Of a stretch of 64,000 bases of DNA, positions 34,445-42,398 are shown one piece after another. Made by a program: the position numbers and the translations under genes. The notes beneath the pieces are model-generated. The model saw only the letters and a program-made list of their open reading frames with translations, had not been told where the DNA came from and did not search any database. Each line of letters begins with the position of its first letter. Positions within the stretch are counted from its first letter, which is position 1. The DNA comes from Lentzea sp. NEAU-D7 (GTDB taxonomy: Bacteria; Actinomycetota; Actinomycetes; Mycobacteriales; Pseudonocardiaceae). The DNA lies in the NCBI RefSeq assembly GCF_026242055.1, contig NZ_JAPJDL010000013.1, positions 188,735 through 252,734 on the forward strand. Direction: 5' to 3'.

Positions 34445-34454
34445 AACGCTCACT
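34441..34454. promoter_or_regulatory. AraR-type operator TGTTAACGCTCACT
   Basis: Second AraR-type site of the divergent region, 23 bp before the GH51 start. It shares TGT-T-A...CG...CAC with the other five sites. Confidence 0.7.
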
Positions 34455-34477
34455 TCCGAGCTTGGGGAGGAAAACCC

Positions 34478-36949
34478 GTGCCCCGCAAGCACGTCCTGCT
34501 GAGCGCCGCTCTCGCGGCCAGCCTGCTGGTCGCCGTTCCCGGTTCGGGCGCGGCCGCCGACACCGACTACACGCTCAAGATCGACGCCACCGAGAAGGGC
34601 GCGTCCATCGACGACTCGATGTACGGCGTCTTCTTCGAGGACATCAACCGCGCGGCCGACGGCGGCCTGTACGCCGAGCTCGTGCAGAACCGCTCGTTCG
34701 AGTACGACCCGGCCGACAACGCCGGCTACCACGGCCTGACCTCCTGGGCGCCGCACAGCGGCATTGTGGACCTCGCCGACGACTCCGGCCGGATGAACGA
34801 GCGCAACCGCCGCTACCTGAAGCTGGGCCTGCCCGCCGGGGTCATCAACTCCGGCTACAACAGCGGCATCGCGATCCAGAGCGGCCAGCGCTACGACTTC
34901 TCCGTCTGGGCGCGCACCGACCAGACGAGCACCCCGCTCACCGCCACGGTCACCGACCCCGCCGGAGCCGCCCTCGGCGACCCGGTGCAGGTCCAAGTCC
35001 GCGGTGACGGCTGGGCCCGCTACACCGGGACGATCCGCGCGAAGAAGACCTCGACGACCGGCCGGCTGCTGGTCACGGGCGGTGGCACCGGGACCCTGCG
35101 CCTCGACATGGTCTCGCTGATGCCCCAGGACACCTTCAAGGGCCACGGCCTGCGCCGCGACCTGGCCGAGAAGATCGCCGCGCTCAAGCCCGGCTTCGTC
35201 CGGTTCCCCGGCGGCTGCCTGGTCAACACCGGCAGCCACTACGGCTACGACGCGCCGAACTTCGAGCGCCGCCGCTCGTACCAGTGGAAGGACACCATCG
35301 GCCCGGTCGAGCAGCGCGCCACCAACTGGAACTTCTGGGGCTACAACCAGTCCTACGGCCTCGGCTACTACGAGTACTTCCAGTTCTCCGAGGACATCGG
35401 CGCCATGCCGCTGCCCGTCGTCCCCGCGCTGGTCACCGGCTGCGGCCAGAACCGCGCCACGGACGACCCGGCGTTGCTGGCCAGGCACGTCCAGGACACG
35501 CTCGACCTGATCGAGTTCGCCAACGGTCCCGCCGACTCCACCTGGGGCCGCAAGCGCGCCGAGATGGGGCACCCCGCACCGTTCGGGCTGACCCACCTCG
35601 CGGTCGGCAACGAGGAGAACCTGCCCGACGAGTTCATGGCCCGGTTCACCCGGTTCCGCGACGCCATCAACGCGAAGTACCCGGACATCACGGTCGTCAG
35701 CAACTCCGGACCCGACGACACCGGCGGCACGTTCGACCGCCTGTGGCAGCTGAACAAGCAGGCCGGCGTGAAGATGGTCGACGAGCACTACTACAACAGC
35801 CCGAGCTGGTTCCTGGAGAACAACAACCGCTACGACTCCTACGACCGCAACGGCCCGAAGGTGTTCCTCGGCGAGTACGCCTCGCAGGACAACAAGTACT
35901 TCAACGCGCTGAGCGAAGCGGCGTTCATGACCGGTCTGGAACGCAACGCCGACGTCGTGAAGCTCGCCTCGTACGCGCCGCTGCTGGCCAACGAGGACTA
36001 CGTCCAGTGGCGCCCGGACATGATCTGGTTCAACAACCACGCGTCGTGGGGCTCGGCGAGCTACGAGGTGCAGAAGCTCTTCATGACCAACGTGGGCGAC
36101 CACGTCGTGCCGAGCACCGCGTCCGCCACGCCTTCCACCCGGGCGCCGATCACCGGTGCGATCGGGCTCTCGACCTGGGCGACCGCGGCCTCCTACGACG
36201 ACGTGAAGGTCACCAGCGCGTCCGGTCAGGCGTTGTTCAGCGACGACTTCTCCGGCACCGACGCGCAGTGGACGAAGTCCGGCCGTGGCGCCTGGAACGT
36301 CGTGAACGGCGCCTACGTCCAGTCCGACGCCGCGGCCGAGGACACCCTTGTCACGGCGGGCGACAAGAGCTGGCGCGACTACACGCTGAACCTCAAGGCC
36401 ACGAAGCAGTCGGGGCGCGAGGGCTTCCTCGTCGCGTTCGGCGTCCAGGACACCGGCAACCACTACTGGTGGAACCTCGGTGGCTGGAACAACACCCAGT
36501 CCGCCGTGGAGAAGGCCGTCGGCGGCGCCAAGAGCACGCTGATCACCAACGGCACGCGCATCGACACCGGCCGCACGTACGACGTGCGCGTCGAGGTCCG
36601 CGGACGCCACGTCGCGTTGTTCCTCGACGGCCAGAAGTGGGGCGAGTTCACCGACGACAAGCTCGCCGAGCCGTTCCGCCAGGTCGTCACCCGCGACCTC
36701 GCCACCGGCGAGCTGATCGTCAAGGTGGTCAACGCGCAGGACAACGCCGCCCGCACGCGCGTCGACCTCGGCGTGCCGGTGGCCTCGACGGCGCGGGCGA
36801 CCGTGCTGCAGGGCCGTCCCGACGACGTGAACACCGAGTTCAGCCAGCCGATCCGCGCCCGCGCCGAGCAGGTCAGGGTGGCGAGCAGCTTCACCCACAC
36901 GTTCCCGCCCAACTCCGTCACGTTCCTCCGGATCAGGAGCCGCTCGTGA
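34478..36949 (+). CDS. Secreted GH51 alpha-L-arabinofuranosidase with inserted beta-sandwich
   Basis: 823 residues from a GTG at 34478 with GGGGAGG 7 bases upstream. A signal peptide ends near GAAAD. Residues about 30-190 include a CBM4-like beta-sandwich. The GH51 barrel has the acid/base Glu379 in VGNEEN and nucleophile Glu466 in FLGEYAS. Between the barrel and the final beta-domain, about residues 580-700 form a concanavalin/laminin-G-like module (LFSDDFSG, GFLVAFGVQDTGNHYWWNLGGW). It releases arabinofuranose from arabinan or arabinogalactan outside the cell. Its stop overlaps the GH43 start. Confidence 0.9.
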   Translation: MPRKHVLLSAALAASLLVAVPGSGAAADTDYTLKIDATEKGASIDDSMYGVFFEDINRAADGGLYAELVQNRSFEYDPADNAGYHGLTSWAPHSGIVDLADDSGRMNERNRRYLKLGLPAGVINSGYNSGIAIQSGQRYDFSVWARTDQTSTPLTATVTDPAGAALGDPVQVQVRGDGWARYTGTIRAKKTSTTGRLLVTGGGTGTLRLDMVSLMPQDTFKGHGLRRDLAEKIAALKPGFVRFPGGCLVNTGSHYGYDAPNFERRRSYQWKDTIGPVEQRATNWNFWGYNQSYGLGYYEYFQFSEDIGAMPLPVVPALVTGCGQNRATDDPALLARHVQDTLDLIEFANGPADSTWGRKRAEMGHPAPFGLTHLAVGNEENLPDEFMARFTRFRDAINAKYPDITVVSNSGPDDTGGTFDRLWQLNKQAGVKMVDEHYYNSPSWFLENNNRYDSYDRNGPKVFLGEYASQDNKYFNALSEAAFMTGLERNADVVKLASYAPLLANEDYVQWRPDMIWFNNHASWGSASYEVQKLFMTNVGDHVVPSTASATPSTRAPITGAIGLSTWATAASYDDVKVTSASGQALFSDDFSGTDAQWTKSGRGAWNVVNGAYVQSDAAAEDTLVTAGDKSWRDYTLNLKATKQSGREGFLVAFGVQDTGNHYWWNLGGWNNTQSAVEKAVGGAKSTLITNGTRIDTGRTYDVRVEVRGRHVALFLDGQKWGEFTDDKLAEPFRQVVTRDLATGELIVKVVNAQDNAARTRVDLGVPVASTARATVLQGRPDDVNTEFSQPIRARAEQVRVASSFTHTFPPNSVTFLRIRSRS

Positions 36950-38385
36950 TCACCCGACGATCTCTGCTGGCCACGGGTGGCGTGCTCGCCGCGACCGGGG
37001 CGCTCAGCTCCGCCGCGCCCGCCGCCACCGCCGCCGCCGAACCCGGCGCGGGGCTGCCGACCCGCAACCCGCTCGTCGAGCAGCGCGCCGACCCGTTCAT
37101 CACGCCGCCGACCGACGGCATGTACTACCTGACCGGGTCCGTGCCCGAGTACGACCGGGTCGTCATCCGCGGGGCGTCCACTCTGGACGGTCTGACCGCC
37201 GCCCGTGAGCGCACCATCTGGCGGCGGCCGTCGTCGGGCACGATGGGCGGCTACATCTGGGCGCCGGAGCTGCACCGCATCGACGGCAAGTGGTACGTCT
37301 ACTTCGCCGCGGGCGACAAGGACGAACCGTTCCGCATCCGCACCTACGTGCTCGAGTCGCCGAACGCCGACCCGCGCGAGGGCGGCTGGGTGCTGCGCGG
37401 GCAGATGGTGACGGCGTGGGACACGTTCACCCTGGACGCGACCACCTTCGCGCACCGCGGCAAGCGCTACTTCCTGTGGGCGCAGAGCGAACCCGGCATC
37501 GCCACCAACTCGAACCTCTACATCGCCGAGATGGCCTCGCCGCTCGCGCTGAAGAGCGCCCCGGTGCGGATCGCGACGCCGACGCTGTCCTGGGAGGTGC
37601 AGGGCTTCAAGGTGAACGAGGGGCCCGCGGTGCTGGTCCGCAACGGCCGGGTGTTCGTGACGTACTCCGCGAGCGCCACCGACGCCCGTTACTGCATGGG
37701 CCTGCTGACCGCCGACGAGAACGCGAACCTCCTCGACGCGCGGTCGTGGACGAAGTCGCCGAACCCGGTGTTCACGACGCACGTGCCGACCTCGCAGTAC
37801 GGGCCGGGGCACAACTCGTTCACCACGGTGGGTTCCACCGACGTGCTCGTCTACCACGCCCGCGACTACCGCGACATCACCGGCGACCCGCTGTTCGACC
37901 CGAACCGGCACACCCGCGTGCAGAAGCTCCACTGGAACGCGGACGGCACACCGTCGTTCGGTGTTCCCGTCGGTCGTGGCGGGCCGATCGTGCGGCTGTC
38001 GCCTGTGGACGCGCCCTCGCTGGTGGTGCGGCACTACGAGTACCGCCTGCGGGTCGACGGCAACGTCCGCGAGCTGGCCGACAGCCAGTTCCGCTTCGTA
38101 CCGGGATTCCTCGGTGGCGGCACGGTCGCGCTGCAGTCGGTGAACTTCCCGGACCGGTACGTGCGGGTGGACGGGGACGTGATCCGCATCGACCCCTTCG
38201 AGGACACCGACGCGTACGGCCGCGCGGCGAGTTTCGTTCGTGTGCCAGGACTTGCGGACGGCGGCGCGGTGTCGCTGCGTGCCGGCGCGGACACGTATCT
38301 CGCCCACGACAACGGTCGCGTGGTGTTGTCCAGACCAGGAAGGGACCGCGACGCGCGCCGACGTGCCACATTCCGACTCGAATAA
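36946..38385 (+). CDS. Secreted GH43 arabinofuranosidase/arabinanase with CBM42 (AbfB) domain
   Basis: 479 residues from a GTG at 36946 overlapping the GH51 stop. The signal starts TRRSLLATGGVLA, a twin-arginine type. The GH43 propeller (about 40-355) begins with QRADPFIT, whose Asp near 49 is the probable base, and has YIWAPELHRI with the structural blade motif. Residues about 360-479 are an AbfB-type beta-trefoil (SLVVRHYEYRLRV, QFRFVPGF, SFVRVPGL), which binds arabinofuranose side chains. It probably works with GH51 on arabinan or arabinoxylan. Confidence 0.87.
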   Translation: MITRRSLLATGGVLAATGALSSAAPAATAAAEPGAGLPTRNPLVEQRADPFITPPTDGMYYLTGSVPEYDRVVIRGASTLDGLTAARERTIWRRPSSGTMGGYIWAPELHRIDGKWYVYFAAGDKDEPFRIRTYVLESPNADPREGGWVLRGQMVTAWDTFTLDATTFAHRGKRYFLWAQSEPGIATNSNLYIAEMASPLALKSAPVRIATPTLSWEVQGFKVNEGPAVLVRNGRVFVTYSASATDARYCMGLLTADENANLLDARSWTKSPNPVFTTHVPTSQYGPGHNSFTTVGSTDVLVYHARDYRDITGDPLFDPNRHTRVQKLHWNADGTPSFGVPVGRGGPIVRLSPVDAPSLVVRHYEYRLRVDGNVRELADSQFRFVPGFLGGGTVALQSVNFPDRYVRVDGDVIRIDPFEDTDAYGRAASFVRVPGLADGGAVSLRAGADTYLAHDNGRVVLSRPGRDRDARRRATFRLE

Positions 38386-38419
38386 GTGGACAATGAGCAC
38401 TGCATCGAAGCCGACCTGG

Positions 38420-38433
38420 TGTTATCGCTAACA
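38420..38433. promoter_or_regulatory. AraR-type operator TGTTATCGCTAACA
   Basis: Lies 34 bp before the araR GTG. It is the exact reverse complement of the araB operator at 40024, strongly suggesting one regulator binds both. TAACAT (38429-38434) could serve as the araR -10 element, so the site would give autorepression. Confidence 0.8.
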
Positions 38434-38466
38434 TCACCGGCTCAGATCGAAGATCGGAGACCGCTC

Positions 38467-39480
38467 GTGGAGAAGACGTCGCGTGACCCCGCGATGACCG
38501 ACGTGGCACGACTCGCCGGGGTGTCGCACCAGACGGTCTCGCGTGTGCTCAACAACCACCCGAACGTCCGCGAGCAGACCCGGCTGCGGGTGAAGGCGGC
38601 CATCAAGGAGCTCGACTACCGGCCCAACCGCGCGGCCCGTGCGCTGGTCACCGGCAAGACGCAGCTCATCGGCGTGGTCGCGCAGAACTCGACGCTGTAC
38701 GGCCCGGCCTCGTTGCTGTCCGCCTTCGAGGAGGCGGCGGGCGAGGCCGGGTTCGCGGTCAGCGTCGGCAGGGTGAAGGTGCTGGACCGCGACTCGATCG
38801 CCGCGGCCGTGGAACGGCACCGCGACCAGCGCGTCGCCGGCATCGTGGTGATCGCGCCGAACTCGTCGGCGGCCGACGCCCTGGCCGACGTGCCGGCAGG
38901 TGTCCCGCTGGTGACGGTGGACGGCGACCCGGACCGTCCCACACCGCTCGTGACCGTCGACCAGGCGACGGGCGCGTTCGACGCCACGAAGCACCTGCTC
39001 GACGCGGGCCACGAGACGGTCTGGCACGTCTCCGGCCCCGCCGACTGGTTCGACGCTGCGGGCCGCGTGGAGGGCTGGCGCGCGGCGCTCGACGCCGCCT
39101 CGGCCGAGGTGCCCCCGGTCGTGGCGGCCGACTGGAGCGCGGCGTCGGGCTACCGGGCCGGGCAGATGCTCGCCAGGATGCCCGAGGTGACGGCCGTGTT
39201 CTGCTCGAACGACCACCTCGCCCTCGGCGTGCTGCGGGCGATGAGCGAACGCGGCAGGAGGGTGCCGCACGACGTGAGTGTCGTCGGTTTCGACGACGTG
39301 CCCGAGGCCGCGTACTTCATCCCGCCGCTCACCACCGTGCGCCCGGACTTCGCCGCGGTCGCGCGCGAGACGCTCGGCCTGCTGCTCGAGCAGGTCAGCG
39401 ACGGGGAGACGACCCGGCCGCAGCGGACCGTCGCGCCGAAGCTGGTCAAGCGGGACAGCGTGGCGCCGCCACCCCGCTAG
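38467..39480 (+). CDS. araR: LacI-family repressor of arabinose genes (AraR-like)
   Basis: 337 residues from a GTG at 38467 after GGAGA; this start leaves the operator upstream. The HTH (TDVARLAGVSHQTVSRVLNNHPNV) is of the standard LacI type and differs from the STVSYVL form of the three regulators in the hemicellulose locus. The effector domain has YGPASLLSAFEEAA and VFCSNDHLALGVLRA. Its own promoter and araBDA carry reverse-complement operators, and four related sites lie in front of arabinogalactan genes. The arabinose role is inferred from that context. Confidence 0.85.
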   Translation: MEKTSRDPAMTDVARLAGVSHQTVSRVLNNHPNVREQTRLRVKAAIKELDYRPNRAARALVTGKTQLIGVVAQNSTLYGPASLLSAFEEAAGEAGFAVSVGRVKVLDRDSIAAAVERHRDQRVAGIVVIAPNSSAADALADVPAGVPLVTVDGDPDRPTPLVTVDQATGAFDATKHLLDAGHETVWHVSGPADWFDAAGRVEGWRAALDAASAEVPPVVAADWSAASGYRAGQMLARMPEVTAVFCSNDHLALGVLRAMSERGRRVPHDVSVVGFDDVPEAAYFIPPLTTVRPDFAAVARETLGLLLEQVSDGETTRPQRTVAPKLVKRDSVAPPPR

Positions 39481-39520
39481 ACAGCGTCCCGGGAGTTCGT
39501 CCGGTGGCAGGGCGGGAGAC

Positions 39521-39560
39521 CCGGAGACGCCGCCTGGGCGTGTTCGGGCGGTGTCTCCGG
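39521..39560. terminator. Hairpin downstream of araR
   Basis: Arms 39521-39534 and 39547-39560 pair over 14 bp with one G-U, around a 12-nt loop, 40 bp after the araR stop. There is no U tract, as is common in actinobacteria. Confidence 0.6.
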
Positions 39561-39658
39561 GGCCCTAGGCCGCCACTGCCGCCCGACGGGACTTCCGGGA
39601 CACGGCCTCGGCACCCGCTCCCGGCTGCCGCACGCAGGGCCCTTCCGTCCGGTCGAAG

Positions 39659-39782
39659 CGCACGAAAGCTCCCCGCGTGCGCTTCGCGGCCGACGACGCT
39701 CAATTGCCCTTCTCCGTCTCGCCCGGCGTGTCGCGGCCTCGGCACGCCGTCGCCCCGAGCGCACGCGGGGAGCTTTCGTGCG
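39659..39782. repeat. 24-bp perfect inverted repeat with 76-bp spacer
   Basis: Left arm 39659-39682 begins CGCACGAAAGCTCCCCGCG; the right arm 39759-39782 is its exact reverse complement. The same 19-bp start recurs at 4652-4670 with one mismatch. This looks like a dispersed palindromic element (REP/MITE-like), but no terminal duplications or transposase are visible. Confidence 0.7.
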
Positions 39783-39921
39783 TTCTGACGGCACGTAGAG
39801 GCCCCCGCGTGAAGCGGGCGAGGGGGCGCGGCGGAGTTGGGTGCCCGCCGAAGGCGTGACGCGGCAGCTGGGCGCCCACGTCGGCGGGGCGCTGCGCGAC
39901 CAGGTGTTCCCCTGCGCCCGC

Positions 39922-39943
39922 ACCGGTCCCGGCGTGGACCGGT
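39922..39943. terminator. Small GC-rich hairpin before the araB promoter
   Basis: ACCGGTCC (39922-39929) and GGACCGGT (39936-39943) pair over 8 bp around a 6-nt loop, followed by TTTGT. It could insulate araB from upstream transcription. Confidence 0.4.
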
Positions 39944-40010
39944 TTGTCGTGCGCTCACGTCCCACCCATTTGCCGCGCTCGCAGGGAAATCACGATGTAT
40001 CGGGCACATC

Positions 40011-40038
40011 TTGACTCCCTGATTGTTAGCGATAACAC
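40011..40038 (+). promoter_or_regulatory. araB promoter
   Basis: TTGACT (40011-40016), 16 bp, TAACAC (40033-40038). A start of transcription about 7 bp downstream would fall at or next to the GTG at 40046, implying a leaderless mRNA. Confidence 0.6.
40024..40037. promoter_or_regulatory. AraR-type operator TGTTAGCGATAACA
   Basis: Sits in the spacer and -10 region of the araB promoter, so bound repressor would block RNA polymerase. It is the exact reverse complement of the araR site at 38420. Confidence 0.8.
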
Positions 40039-40045
40039 TCAGGTC

Positions 40046-41728
40046 GTGACTGACATGACGATCGACCGCGACGCGTGCGTGGTGGGTGTCGACTTCGGCA
40101 CGCTGTCCGGCCGCGCAGTGGTCGTGCGCGTCCGCGACGGCGCGGAGCTCGGCACCGCTGTCCACGAGTACCGCCACGGAGTGGTGGACCAGGTGCTGCC
40201 CGCGACCGGCCGGCCGCTGCCGCCGGAGTGGGCGCTGCAGGTCCCGGCCGACTACCTCGACGTCCTGCGCACCGCCGTCCCGCAGGCGGTCGAGGCGGCC
40301 GGGATCTCGGCGGACCAGGTGATCGGCATCGGGACCGACTTCACCGCCTGCACGATGGTGCCGGTGACCGCGGACGGCACGCCGCTGTGCGACCTGCCGG
40401 AGTTCGCGGAGAACCCGCACGCCTACGTCAAGCTGTGGCGCCACCACGCCGCACAGCCGCAGGCCGACCGGATCAACGAGCTCGCGCATCAGCGCAAGGA
40501 ACCGTGGCTCGCGCGCTACGGCGGCCTGATCTCCTCGGAGTGGGAGTTCGCGAAGGGCCTGCAGGTGCTGGAGGAGGCACCCGAGGTCTACGCGGCGATG
40601 GAGCACTGGGTCGAGGCCGCGGACTGGATCGTCTGGCAGCTCACCGGCACCTACACGCGCAACGCCTGCACCGCGGGTTACAAGGGCATCCACCAGGACG
40701 GCCGCTACCCGGGCGACGACTTCCTCGCCGAGCTCAACCCCGACTTCGCGACCTTCGTCGCGGACAAGCTCGACCACCCGCTGTCCGCGCTCGGCGACCG
40801 GGCCGGTGGGCTGACCGAGCAGGCCGCTGGGTGGACCGGGCTGCCGCAGGGCATCGCGGTGGCGGTCGGCAACGTCGACGCCCACGTCACGGCGCCCGCC
40901 GCGCAGGCCGTCGGCCCCGGCCAGATGGTCGCGATCATGGGCACGTCCACGTGTCACGTGATGAGCGGAGACGTGCTGCGCGAGGTGCCCGGCATGTGCG
41001 GCGTCGTCGACGGCGGCATCGTGCCGGGGCTGTGGGGGTACGAGGCAGGGCAGAGCGGCGTCGGCGACATCTTCGCGTGGTTCCTGCGCAACCAGGTCCC
41101 ACCCGCCTACCACGAGCAGGCGAGCGAGCGCGGCATCACGGTGCACGAGCTGCTCTCCGAGCTCGCGGCGCGGCAGGAGGTGGGCGAGCACGGGCTCGTC
41201 GCGCTCGACTGGCACAGCGGCAACAGGTCCGTGCTGGTCGACCACGAACTGTCCGGTGTGGTCGTCGGCCAGACGCTCGCCACGAAGGCCGAGGACGTCT
41301 ACCGCGCGTTGCTGGAGGCCACGGCGTTCGGCACCCGGATGATCATCGACACCTTCACCGACGCGGGCGTGCCGGTGACCGAGTTCGTCATCGCCGGCGG
41401 GCTCATCAAGAACACGCTGATGATGCAGATCTACGCCGACGTCGTGAACCTGCCGCTGTCGGTGATCGGCTCCGCCCAGGGACCGGCGCTCGGCTCCGCG
41501 ATGCACGCCGCGGTGGCGGCGGGCGCGTACGAGGACATCCGTGCGGCGGCGGACGCGATGGGATCGGTGCGGCGCAACGTCTTCACCCCCGTTCAGGAGA
41601 ACGTCGAGGCGTACGAACGGCTCTTCCACGACTACCTGGAGCTGCACGACTACTTCGGCAGGGGTGCCAACGATGTCATGCACCGGCTGCGCGAGTACCG
41701 CCGCGCCGCCCTGGAGGGGAAGAGCTGA
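40046..41728 (+). CDS. araB: L-ribulokinase
   Basis: 560 residues from GTG 40046 (or 557 from ATG 40055). The GTG is favoured because the promoter predicts transcription starting there and no Shine-Dalgarno stands before either codon. It is an FGGY carbohydrate kinase: VVGVDFGTLSGRAVVV at the N-terminus, the FTACTMVPV region, MGTSTCHV, and FVIAGGLIKNTLMMQIYADV in the ATPase C-terminal half. It phosphorylates L-ribulose in the second step of L-arabinose catabolism. Its stop overlaps araD (TGATG). Confidence 0.95.
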   Translation: MTDMTIDRDACVVGVDFGTLSGRAVVVRVRDGAELGTAVHEYRHGVVDQVLPATGRPLPPEWALQVPADYLDVLRTAVPQAVEAAGISADQVIGIGTDFTACTMVPVTADGTPLCDLPEFAENPHAYVKLWRHHAAQPQADRINELAHQRKEPWLARYGGLISSEWEFAKGLQVLEEAPEVYAAMEHWVEAADWIVWQLTGTYTRNACTAGYKGIHQDGRYPGDDFLAELNPDFATFVADKLDHPLSALGDRAGGLTEQAAGWTGLPQGIAVAVGNVDAHVTAPAAQAVGPGQMVAIMGTSTCHVMSGDVLREVPGMCGVVDGGIVPGLWGYEAGQSGVGDIFAWFLRNQVPPAYHEQASERGITVHELLSELAARQEVGEHGLVALDWHSGNRSVLVDHELSGVVVGQTLATKAEDVYRALLEATAFGTRMIIDTFTDAGVPVTEFVIAGGLIKNTLMMQIYADVVNLPLSVIGSAQGPALGSAMHAAVAAGAYEDIRAAADAMGSVRRNVFTPVQENVEAYERLFHDYLELHDYFGRGANDVMHRLREYRRAALEGKS

Positions 41729-42381
41729 TGTCCGCAACGGCAGAACTGCGCCGCACGGTCGCCGAACTCCACCGCGAGCTGACCCGCTACGAGCTGGTCA
41801 GCTGGACGGCGGGCAACGTGTCCGCGCGGGTGCCCGACCAGGAACTGATGGTGATCAAGCCGTCCGGGGTGTCCTACGACGAGCTGGGACCGCACGCGAT
41901 GGTCGTGACCGACCTGCACGGCAACCTCGTCGAGGGTGAGCTCGCACCGTCTTCCGACACCGCGGCCCACGCCTACGTGTACCGGCACATGCCCCACGTC
42001 GGCGGTGTCGTGCACACGCATTCTCCTTATGCGACAGCGTGGGCGGCGCGCGGCGAGCCCATCCCGTGCGTGCTCACCATGATCGCGGACGAGTTCGGCG
42101 GCGACATCCCGGTCGGGCCGTTCGCGTTGATCGGCGACGACTCGATCGGCAAGGGGATCGTGGAGACTCTCAGCGCCAGCAGGTCTCCGGCCGTGCTGAT
42201 GCGCAACCACGGCCCGTTCACCGTCGGCGCGACCGCCCGCGCCGCCGTCAAAGCCGCGGTGCTGGTGGAAGACGTCGCCCGCACCGTCCACTTCGCACTC
42301 CAGCTCGGCAAGCCCGACGTGATCGAGCAACAGCACGTCGACCGGCTCTACGAGCGCTACCAGAACGTTTACGGCCAGTGA
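41728..42381 (+). CDS. araD: L-ribulose-5-phosphate 4-epimerase
   Basis: 217 residues from ATG 41728 inside the araB stop junction. The class II aldolase/epimerase fold is clear: SWTAGNVSAR, IKPSGVSYDEL, and the zinc-binding HTHSPYATAWAARG, with MRNHGPF downstream. It converts L-ribulose 5-phosphate to D-xylulose 5-phosphate, which enters the pentose phosphate pathway. Co-translation with araB is expected. Confidence 0.95.
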   Translation: MSATAELRRTVAELHRELTRYELVSWTAGNVSARVPDQELMVIKPSGVSYDELGPHAMVVTDLHGNLVEGELAPSSDTAAHAYVYRHMPHVGGVVHTHSPYATAWAARGEPIPCVLTMIADEFGGDIPVGPFALIGDDSIGKGIVETLSASRSPAVLMRNHGPFTVGATARAAVKAAVLVEDVARTVHFALQLGKPDVIEQQHVDRLYERYQNVYGQ

Positions 42382-42398
42382 GCCCAGAAGGAGAGCAC

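Larger units (their letters stand above)
39481..40045. other. 565-bp intergenic region between araR and araB
   Basis: No gene is credible here. It holds, in order: the hairpin at 39521-39560, a large inverted repeat (arms 39659-39682 and 39759-39782), a smaller hairpin at 39922-39943 followed by TTTGT, then the araB promoter and operator (40011-40038). Short open frames reading through the repeats look like by-products of GC-rich sequence. Confidence 0.7.

Noticed and set aside
34358..34477. 40-residue N-terminal extension of the GH51 protein
   Set aside because: It would place both AraR-type sites and the promoter inside the coding region; the GTG at 34478 has a strong ribosome binding site and a signal peptide.
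39659..39782. Insertion sequence with terminal inverted repeats
   Set aside because: The 76-bp interior cannot encode a transposase and no flanking direct repeat is visible, so it is listed only as a palindromic repeat.
39481..40045. Small genes in the araR-araB gap
   Set aside because: Several short frames read through the inverted repeat in both directions with mirror-image peptides; none has a ribosome binding site or a plausible protein composition.
39446..41737. 763-codon minus-strand frame over araB
   Set aside because: The plus strand encodes a full L-ribulokinase; the minus frame crosses the inverted repeat and promoter and shows no domain.
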